A stretch of DNA of 6,124 nt. It comes from Clostridiales bacterium. GTDB lineage: Bacteria; Bacillota; Clostridia; Oscillospirales; Acutalibacteraceae. The DNA is taken from the NCBI GenBank assembly GCA_012728445.1, contig JAAYFA010000317.1, positions 1 through 6,124 on the forward strand. Reading direction: 5' to 3'. This document shows positions 1 to 5,321 of the stretch, piece after piece; position 1 is the stretch's first letter, and every line of letters begins with the position of its first letter. The notes below the pieces were generated by a model. It searched no databases, was not told the origin of the DNA, and worked only from the letters and a program-made list of their open reading frames with translations. A program made the position numbers and the translations under genes.

Positions 1-1237
1 AAAACAGCGGAAAGACTATCAGAGCCGGAATCAGCAATATCACTTGCCGCGTCAAGGTTAAAAACATGGCGGTACCCGGTTTGGCAATTGATTGGAAAAA
101 GTTTGCTCCGATTATTTGGAAACCGATAATTGGCAGAGCCAGCATCCAAGTCAACATAGCAGACTTGGTAAAGCTCAGTAAATCAGGGTCTCGATTGAAC
201 ATGGAAATCAAGGTTTCCGGGAAAATACGTATAATCGCAAAACCCGAAACGGTTATTACAGTGGCAGTTTTGATGCCAAGCATTGCCGCAGACTTCACCC
301 TGTCAAAATGTTTTGCACCATAATTATAGCTGATGATTGGTTGCAGACCTTGGTTCAAGCCGATAATCGGCATAAACATTAAGGTTTGCAAGCTGTTGAT
401 GATACCCATACTTGAAACGGCAATGTCGCCCCCATAAAAGAAAAGACTTTTATTGAGAACCGAGTTTAGTAGGCTGCCAACGAGCTGAAGCAAAAATGAC
501 GGCATGCCTAAAGTAGAAATTTTTACCAGCAAGCCCGGATCTAACTTCATGTTTTTTAAATAAAGTCGATGATTGCACTTTTTACCCGTGAAATACGATA
601 TAACCCAAATAAAAGAGATTATTTGTGACAATATTGTCGCCAGCGCAGCGCCGCTCATCCCCATTTTAAAACCATAAATAAATAATGGGTCAAGTACAAT
701 ATTAGTTCCGGCACCTAAAAACATTGTCATCATCGCAAGTTTTGGGTTACCGTCCGCACGCATGAAGTTATTTAACCCCAAACTTACGATCTGGAACACC
801 ACACCTGTAAAGATTATCCGCATATATTCCATGGCATACGGCAAGGTCGCTTCACTTGCGCCCAGGAGCACAAGCACCGGCTCAAGGAAAATCAGACCGG
901 CAACCATGTAAACCAAACTTGTTATAATCAGCATTAAGAAGGAGTTACCTAAAATTTTTTCGGACTCCCGCGGATTTTTCTCGCCAAGCTTGATTGAAAA
1001 CAGGGTAGCGCCGCCAACGCCAAAAAGTAATCCGAAGGCAAGGGATATGAGCATCAGCGGGAATGCAATCGTTATGCCTGCTAAACCATTTGCGCCTAAA
1101 TCGGGGCTGTTCCCGATATATATTCTGTCAACAATATTATATAAGGCGTTCACCATCATCCCTACAATGGCAGGGATAGAGAATTTTAATACAAGTTTTG
1201 ATATTTTTTCGGTGCCTAAGGGGTTGATTTCTTCCAT
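1..1237 (-). CDS. MATE family efflux transporter, MepA-like (3' end cut by window edge)
   Basis: Integral membrane antiporter expected to export cationic drugs or metabolites in exchange for Na+ or H+. Translating the complement from the ATG at 1237 gives 412 uninterrupted codons to the left edge, with no frameshift; MepA-type proteins are about 450 residues, so roughly the last 40 are missing. The N-terminus (NPLGTEKISKLVLKFSIPAI, then NALYNIVDRIYIG at 30-42) is typical of MepA-like MATEs, with an acidic residue (D37) in TM1. Other family signatures are GVGGATLFSIKLGEKN (73-88), RADGNPKLAMM (160-170), GTNIVLDPLFI (177-187) and GLNQGLQPIISYNYGAK (293-309), the repeat-two counterpart. Hydrophobic segments alternate throughout, with about 11 of the usual 12 helices inside the window. 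The start is supported by GGAG (complement of 1248-1251) 10 nt upstream. The gene has its own promoter and diverges from the downstream plus-strand genes. Substrate cannot be inferred. Family assignment is firm; the MepA subgroup is from remembered motifs. Confidence 0.93.
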   Translation of the reverse strand, partial: MEEINPLGTEKISKLVLKFSIPAIVGMMVNALYNIVDRIYIGNSPDLGANGLAGITIAFPLMLISLAFGLLFGVGGATLFSIKLGEKNPRESEKILGNSFLMLIITSLVYMVAGLIFLEPVLVLLGASEATLPYAMEYMRIIFTGVVFQIVSLGLNNFMRADGNPKLAMMTMFLGAGTNIVLDPLFIYGFKMGMSGAALATILSQIISFIWVISYFTGKKCNHRLYLKNMKLDPGLLVKISTLGMPSFLLQLVGSLLNSVLNKSLFFYGGDIAVSSMGIINSLQTLMFMPIIGLNQGLQPIISYNYGAKHFDRVKSAAMLGIKTATVITVSGFAIIRIFPETLISMFNRDPDLLSFTKSAMLTWMLALPIIGFQIIGANFFQSIAKPGTAMFLTLTRQVILLIPALIVFPLF

Positions 1238-1247
1238 GTTGTCGTTA

Positions 1248-1251
1248 CTCC
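1248..1251 (-). promoter_or_regulatory. Ribosome binding site of the MATE gene
   Basis: The complement reads GGAG inside TTGGAGTAA, 10 nt before the ATG at 1237. It supports that start codon. Confidence 0.8.
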
Positions 1252-1308
1252 AATAATATGTATTTTTAGCTTGCGTAGTAATAATTGTTATGATTTCAAA
1301 AAACGAGC

Positions 1309-1324
1309 ATAATATTGTTATTAT
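1309..1324. promoter_or_regulatory. Candidate operator: inverted repeat over the MATE promoter -10 and start site
   Basis: ATAATA (1309-1314), spacer TTGT, TATTAT (1319-1324) form a perfect 6-bp inverted repeat. It overlaps the -10 box and predicted transcription start of the MATE promoter, a position where a bound repressor would block initiation. A related sequence sharing ATTGTTAT (1284-1291 versus 1314-1321) lies exactly 30 bp downstream in the leader. No regulator gene is in the window, and short AT-only palindromes arise by chance in such DNA, so this is only a candidate. Confidence 0.3.
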
Positions 1325-1348
1325 ACGCAATTACCATATTTCAGTCAA
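1320..1348 (-). promoter_or_regulatory. Sigma-A promoter of the MATE gene
   Basis: On the minus strand a -35 box TTGACT (complement of 1343-1348) is followed after exactly 17 nt by a perfect -10 box TATAAT (complement of 1320-1325). Transcription should begin near 1313, leaving a 5' leader of about 75 nt before the MATE start codon. The leader is AT-rich and no riboswitch fold is recognised in it. Confidence 0.85.
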
Positions 1349-1567
1349 TTAAGAAAGACAAATATTTTGATTTTGCATGTTAATTAGCAATGATAATTCC
1401 ATAAGTGTTTTCTAAAATTAAAAGCTTTGAACAGATATCGCTTGCTATTTCCGCTTTAGTTTAATATTTTTCATAAAGCAAACTTTACAAACATTTTATG
1501 TATTCAAAGTCTTGCTAACATAGTTGAAAAAAGATGAAGACTCTCATAATATTCACTGCATCTTAAG
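1349..1567. other. Non-coding stretch with no recognised gene
   Basis: AT-rich DNA with stops in all frames at short intervals. The only start-to-stop reading near the following terminator hairpin is 1534-1566 (MKTLIIFTAS, 10 residues). It has only a poor ribosome binding site and is too short to call. A weak 6-bp inverted repeat GCTTTA/TAAAGC lies at 1453-1479. No convincing plus-strand promoter was found. Confidence 0.6.
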
Positions 1568-1618
1568 CGCCCACTTCCCGGTTGTTCAGCCGTTGGCTAG
1601 GAAGTGGGTGATTTTATT
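1568..1618 (+). terminator. Terminator-like hairpin of an unidentified plus-strand transcript
   Basis: Arms CCCACTTCC (1570-1578) and GGAAGTGGG (1600-1608) pair perfectly. Two further pairs at the base (C1568-G1610, and G1569-U1609 wobble) make an 11-bp stem. The 21-nt loop contains a nested AGCC-GTT-GGCT mini-hairpin (1588-1598). The stem is followed on the plus strand by ATTTTATT, a modest U-tract; the minus-strand side has none, so plus-strand polarity is preferred. No gene lies immediately upstream on the plus strand, so what it terminates is unknown. Confidence 0.6.
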
Positions 1619-1680
1619 GAAATACATGACCATTCGAACTCCAACATGTTAGTTTTGAGTATCATCAAAAAATATAAAAT

Positions 1681-1714
1681 AAAAAACCCTCAAAGCTATA
1701 TGCTTCAAGGGTTT
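1681..1714 (-). terminator. Rho-independent terminator of the initiator tRNA gene
   Basis: On the minus strand, 9 nt past the tRNA CCA end, a continuous 13-bp stem (arms 1702-1714 and 1684-1696, including two G-U pairs) closes a 5-nt loop. A long T-rich run follows toward 1671. The plus strand also shows six Ts just after the hairpin (1718-1723), so it may also stop plus-strand transcripts. Confidence 0.85.
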
Positions 1715-1722
1715 CTGTTTTT

Positions 1723-1799
<77 letters not shown>

Positions 1800-1804
1800 C
1801 CGTT

Positions 1805-1833
1805 ATTATACACAACGTAATTTGGAAATGCAA
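1805..1833 (-). promoter_or_regulatory. Sigma-A promoter of the initiator tRNA
   Basis: On the minus strand -35 TTGCAT (complement of 1828-1833), a 17-nt spacer and a perfect -10 TATAAT (complement of 1805-1810). Only five bases (AACGG) separate the -10 box from the mature tRNA 5' end at 1799, so initiation is expected at or within one or two bases of G1. The primary transcript would then have almost no 5' leader. Confidence 0.85.
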
Positions 1834-1984
1834 GCGATTTTTAAAATTATTTTATTTTCTTCAAATTCAAGGTCTCAAAATCCATACACTTGTGGGCTTT
1901 AACGAGTATAAATTATTATTTTTCTAACATTTCCTTAGTTCAATCTCATTGTATTCGTTATGATACAAAACAACGACAATATAC
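1834..1984. other. Intergenic stretch between the tRNA and ene-reductase promoters
   Basis: AT-rich DNA with no open reading frame, RNA gene or strong hairpin that I can recognise. It separates the divergent tRNA promoter from the promoter proposed for the ene-reductase gene. Confidence 0.6.
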
Positions 1985-2013
1985 TTGTTCTTTTTTTGAT
2001 GTTATGTTAATAT
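1985..2013 (+). promoter_or_regulatory. Probable promoter of the ene-reductase operon
   Basis: TTGTTC (1985-1990), a 17-nt spacer and TAATAT (2008-2013) form a reasonable sigma-A promoter. Each hexamer departs from consensus at two positions. Transcription would start near 2020 and leave a leader of about 53 nt. Confidence 0.6.
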
Positions 2014-2019
2014 TTAACA
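2005..2019. promoter_or_regulatory. Candidate operator: palindrome over the ene-reductase -10 box
   Basis: TGTTAA (2005-2010), TAT, TTAACA (2014-2019) is a perfect 6-bp inverted repeat with a 3-bp centre. It covers the -10 hexamer of the proposed promoter, a typical position for a repressor site. The regulator is not encoded in the window. Confidence 0.35.
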
Positions 2020-2072
2020 AGTTGATTTATATAAGAAGGAATTTCTTTTTAAAAAGGGGATGAGATTTTTCG

Positions 2073-4148
2073 ATGCAGTACGAAACATTATTTTCACCGA
2101 TGAATATCGGTCAGGTTACAATAAAAAACCGTGTTGTTATGGCACCGATGCTAATGGGTTTAGGGCAATTTGACGGAACACCGACAGCTCAGCTGATGGA
2201 TTATTATGAAGAGCGCGCCAAGGGGGGCGCCGGACTGATCATAACCGAAATCACACGTGTCGATGATAAAAACGGAGCTTCTGCATTTGCGCAACTTGCA
2301 ATGAGCAAAGATTACCACGTTGAGCCAATGCGGGAAATGGTTGACCGTATTCATAAGCACGGCGCAAAAATATTTGTTCAGTTACACCATCCGGGGCGGC
2401 AAAATCTGGGGCTTCTTGTTGGGACGGTTCCCCTGAGCATTTGGATGGACAAGCATTTCCCTTTTTATAGTAAACTATTATATAAAATTGTACCTGCCGG
2501 CAGAGTACTGCTGAAGCATCATCTGGTTCCGCGTGTTTTATCACCGTCGAAGAGTGAAAGAAGTTATTTTTCCGACGGAACGAACCGAACGATGCGCAAA
2601 AGCGAAATCAAAAAGCTCATCGGGCAGTTTGCGGAAGCGGCGTTGCGCGTCAAGCAATCGGGGGCGGATGGGGTCGAATTGCACGCATCCCACGGTTATT
2701 TAATCCAACAGTTTTTAAGCCCGAACACGAACAGAAGAACGGACGATTACGGTGGTTCGCTGGAAAACAGGATGAGATTCCTGACCGAAATTATTAGGCG
2801 CATACGCAAAAAATGCGGTTCGGAATTTCCGATTGTTGTGCGCTTAACGGTTGACGAGTGCTATGACAAAATCGGCAAGCCGGAAAAAGGTTTCGGTCTT
2901 GAAGAAGGCGTACGAATTGCAAAATTGCTGGAGCAAGCGGGGATTGACGCAATTGACGTTTCCTCGGCAGCGTATGACACGTTTAACTATTGGCTCGAAC
3001 CGCCGTCATTTGAATGCGGTTGGCGCGCTTATATGGCAAAGGCTGTTAAAGACGAAGTGTCGATCCCTGTGATTGCGGCTAATTTAATCAGAAGTGCGGA
3101 ACAGGCGGAGCAGCAGCTTTTGGACAACGTACAGGATTTCATATCACTCGGCAGACCAATGCTGGCAGACCCTTATTGGACACAGAAAGTTTTTGAAGGC
3201 AATGAGAAAGCTGTTAAACGCTGTGTTTCCTGTCTATACTGTATTGAAAGCATGCAAAACAATGCTTTTGAAGGTTCTCACGGTAAATGTTCCGTTAACC
3301 CTATGTTAGGACGAGAAAACGAAGAACTTAAAATGAACGGAGAAGGTAAGACAGTTGTCATCGTTGGTGCGGGACCGGGTGGATTGACTGCGGCTGAAAC
3401 GCTTGCAAAAAGAGGTTTTAACACGGTTGTTCTTGAAAAATCCGCCGAGGTCGGCGGACAAATAATGCTTGCTAAACATATCCCGTTTAAAGAAAAACTG
3501 CTCTGGTGTGTTGAAGATTTAAATAACGCTGCTTTAGCGGCAGGTGCTCAGATTAAGCTAAATACAAAAGCGGACAAAGAACTTGTCGAAAGTTTTTCTC
3601 CCCATGCCCTGATTATTGCTACCGGCGGCAATTCCGTCAAACCAAGATTAATACCCGGTGTCGGTCTGCCGAATGTTTGCACGGTTACGGAAGTTCTTAA
3701 CGGGACAGTTTCGCTCAGCGGCAAAAAAGTCGCGGTAATCGGTTCCGGCATGACGGGGCTGGAAACAGCGGAGATGATAGCAGAGCAGGGCAATAAAGTG
3801 TTTGTGGTGGAGATGGCCGATACAATAGCTCCGGGCACTTGGATGCAGCACAGAGACGATGTTTTGCCTAGGCTCAAAGCAAACGAAGTAGAAATACTCC
3901 TGTCAAAAAAACTGGTTGCTATTCACCGTACTTTTATTGAGATTGAATCAACCGGGATGCGTAAAGAAAGGACAACGTTGGAATGTGACCAGGTGGTACT
4001 TTCCATCGGTGTAAAAAGCGAGAATGCGCTTTACAATGAATTGAAAACATCCTTTAAAAACATCCATATCATCGGTGATGCCTGTAAATCAGGACGCATT
4101 GCTCAGGCAACGGAGTCCGGTTATTTAGCGGCAATCTCGATTGAGTGA
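2073..4148 (+). CDS. OYE-type ene-reductase with Fe-S and FAD/NAD(H) domains (FadH/BaiCD-like)
   Basis: Predicted cytoplasmic NAD(P)H-dependent reductase of an activated C=C bond. Electrons would pass from NAD(P)H to FAD, a 4Fe-4S cluster, FMN, then substrate. Residues 1-370 are the FMN-binding TIM barrel (LFSPMNIGQVTIKNRVVMAPM at 6-26; Q103 and R257 as likely FMN contacts; SLGRPMLADP at 358-367). The OYE active-site set is H204, H207 and Y209, the last being the expected proton donor. Cluster cysteines are C384, C387, C390 and C406. FAD domain: GAGPGG at 432-437, acidic E455, GD at 668-669. NAD(P) domain: GSGMTG at 557-562, with E580 suggesting NADH. At 691 residues it is full length for this architecture. 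An in-frame TGA at 2061 rules out an upstream start; AGGGGA lies 12 nt before the ATG, a rather long spacing. Relatives include 2,4-dienoyl-CoA reductase, enoate, bile-acid and steroid ene-reductases and trimethylamine dehydrogenase. Substrate is not deducible. Residues 110-157 look longer than usual. Confidence 0.9.
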   Translation: MQYETLFSPMNIGQVTIKNRVVMAPMLMGLGQFDGTPTAQLMDYYEERAKGGAGLIITEITRVDDKNGASAFAQLAMSKDYHVEPMREMVDRIHKHGAKIFVQLHHPGRQNLGLLVGTVPLSIWMDKHFPFYSKLLYKIVPAGRVLLKHHLVPRVLSPSKSERSYFSDGTNRTMRKSEIKKLIGQFAEAALRVKQSGADGVELHASHGYLIQQFLSPNTNRRTDDYGGSLENRMRFLTEIIRRIRKKCGSEFPIVVRLTVDECYDKIGKPEKGFGLEEGVRIAKLLEQAGIDAIDVSSAAYDTFNYWLEPPSFECGWRAYMAKAVKDEVSIPVIAANLIRSAEQAEQQLLDNVQDFISLGRPMLADPYWTQKVFEGNEKAVKRCVSCLYCIESMQNNAFEGSHGKCSVNPMLGRENEELKMNGEGKTVVIVGAGPGGLTAAETLAKRGFNTVVLEKSAEVGGQIMLAKHIPFKEKLLWCVEDLNNAALAAGAQIKLNTKADKELVESFSPHALIIATGGNSVKPRLIPGVGLPNVCTVTEVLNGTVSLSGKKVAVIGSGMTGLETAEMIAEQGNKVFVVEMADTIAPGTWMQHRDDVLPRLKANEVEILLSKKLVAIHRTFIEIESTGMRKERTTLECDQVVLSIGVKSENALYNELKTSFKNIHIIGDACKSGRIAQATESGYLAAISIE

Positions 4149-4206
4149 AATACTTTTTATAAATTACAACAAGGCTGAAGAACCTCTATCAAATAAATTG
4201 TTAATC

Positions 4207-4211
4207 GGAGG
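4207..4211 (+). promoter_or_regulatory. Ribosome binding site of the URO-D-like gene
   Basis: GGAGG sits 8 nt before the ATG at 4220 and is much stronger than the site of the upstream gene. A second ATG follows as codon two, but spacing favours the first. Confidence 0.85.
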
Positions 4212-4219
4212 TCTATAAA

Positions 4220-5296
4220 ATGATGACAGGCAAAGAAAGAATGACCTGCAACCTTCAGCGCAAAAAAGCGGACAGAATTGGGCTTTATGAGCATTTTTGG
4301 GGCGATACGGGTAATGATTGGCTTAACAAGGGGAAACTGGAAGATTGCAGAAGTCCGGAAGATATTTTTGATTTTGACCTGGCCGAATGCTGGCCCTTTA
4401 ATTTTACGGCCGACCTTGATTTTGTGCCGGAAAGAATAACCGAAGATGATGATACCTATACAACCCTTGATGGCAACGGCGCTACATTGCGGCGCAACAA
4501 AAAGCACGATGCAACGCCGGAGCATGTCGATTTTTCTGTGAAGGAAAGCGGCGCATACTATGAAAAAATTCAGCCGCTGATAACGCCTTGCGAGCGCCGA
4601 ATTAATTACGAAGCGTATAAGAAGACGAAAGCAGTTGCTGTTGAAAAACAACGTTTCTTTGTTTGGAGCGGCGTTAATGTTTTTGAATTGATGCATCCGG
4701 TTTGTGGGCACGAAAATATGCTTATGGGCATGGCACTTGAGCCAAAATGGATTGCGGAAATGGCAATGGATTATGCCAAGGCAACCGTGGCCATGCAGGA
4801 AATGCTTTTTGCAAAAGAGGGCAAACCCGATGGCATTTGGTATTATGAAGATATGGGTTTTAAAGAGCGGCCTTTTATGTCACCGGCAATGTACAAAGAG
4901 TTGATTCAACCCGCGCATAAATACACCATCGATTTTGCGAAAAGCATGAATCTTCCCGTTATTATGCATTCCTGTGGTTTTGTAGAGCCGCTGCTGCCCG
5001 GTATGATAGAAGCGGGGATAGACTGCTTGCAGGTCATTGAGGTCAAAGCCGGGATGGACCTTGTAAGAATTTTTAAAAATTACGGCGACAAACTGTCATT
5101 AATGGGCGGGATCGATGTACGAGCGCTGTATACAAATGATAAGAAGATCATTGATGCGGAGCTTGAGGCAAAGATACCCATCGTGAAACAAGGTTTCGGC
5201 TACACATTGCACAGCGATCATTCAATACCGAACACGGTTGCGTTTGCAACCTATCAATATTTTGTTGAAAAAGGACTGGAATTAGGCAAGTTGTAA
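4220..5296 (+). CDS. Uroporphyrinogen decarboxylase superfamily protein (MtaA/CmuA-like, putative methyltransferase)
   Basis: TIM-barrel protein of the URO-D superfamily (358 residues, usual length). It groups by eye with methyltransferase-like members rather than HemE: it lacks the HemE N-terminal arginine-rich substrate motif, and carries IMHSCGF (248-254), the H-x-C-G motif that binds zinc in MtaA/MtbA-type methylcobamide:thiol methyltransferases. Other landmarks are DGIWYYEDMGFKERPFMSP (204-221), SLMGGID (293-299) and GYTLHSDHSIP (327-337). MtaA-type enzymes have a third ligand Cys near the C-terminus; here the matching position appears to be H334, in a stretch without cysteine. Family members usually move methyl groups to or from a corrinoid protein, but none is encoded in the window. 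It lies 71 nt after the ene-reductase with no terminator between, so co-transcription and a shared pathway are likely. Superfamily confidence is high; methyltransferase activity is inference, and a non-zinc or novel role is possible. Confidence 0.85.
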   Translation: MMTGKERMTCNLQRKKADRIGLYEHFWGDTGNDWLNKGKLEDCRSPEDIFDFDLAECWPFNFTADLDFVPERITEDDDTYTTLDGNGATLRRNKKHDATPEHVDFSVKESGAYYEKIQPLITPCERRINYEAYKKTKAVAVEKQRFFVWSGVNVFELMHPVCGHENMLMGMALEPKWIAEMAMDYAKATVAMQEMLFAKEGKPDGIWYYEDMGFKERPFMSPAMYKELIQPAHKYTIDFAKSMNLPVIMHSCGFVEPLLPGMIEAGIDCLQVIEVKAGMDLVRIFKNYGDKLSLMGGIDVRALYTNDKKIIDAELEAKIPIVKQGFGYTLHSDHSIPNTVAFATYQYFVEKGLELGKL

Positions 5297-5312
5297 AATC
5301 GACGACCGGAAA

Positions 5313-5316
5313 GAGG
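5313..5316 (+). promoter_or_regulatory. Ribosome binding site of uvsE
   Basis: GAGG within GGAAAGAGG lies 5 nt before the ATG at 5322. The short 25-nt gap from the previous stop codon supports translation from the same mRNA as the URO-D-like gene. Confidence 0.8.
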
Positions 5317-5321
5317 CTAAA

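Noticed and set aside
990..1256. Plus-strand open frame of 88 codons
   Set aside because: Antisense to the MATE gene, whose minus-strand frame is continuous and carries family motifs; the same holds for 66-323.
1373..1397. Possible plus-strand promoter TTGCAT ... GATAAT for the orphan transcript
   Set aside because: Spacer is only 13 nt, and the alternative TTGATT has a 19-nt spacer; neither is convincing.
1453..1479. GCTTTA/TAAAGC inverted repeat
   Set aside because: Six AT-rich pairs around a 15-nt loop with no promoter or T-tract context; expected by chance.
3548..3877. Minus-strand open frame of 109 codons opposite the FAD/NAD domain
   Set aside because: Shadow of the ene-reductase gene; the sense frame carries both dinucleotide-binding motifs here.
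4181..4211. Possible ACCTC/GAGGT hairpin that would hide the ribosome binding site of the URO-D-like gene
   Set aside because: Only 5 bp with a loop of about 20 nt; too weak to claim translational control.
4157..4711. Long minus-strand open frame (184 codons) opposite the URO-D-like gene
   Set aside because: It is antisense to a clear family member, shows no recognisable motif, and its composition mirrors the coding strand.
4220..5296. Assignment of the URO-D protein as HemE (heme biosynthesis)
   Set aside because: It lacks the HemE N-terminal substrate-binding motif, has the H-x-C-G motif of methyltransferase-like members, and has no heme genes nearby.
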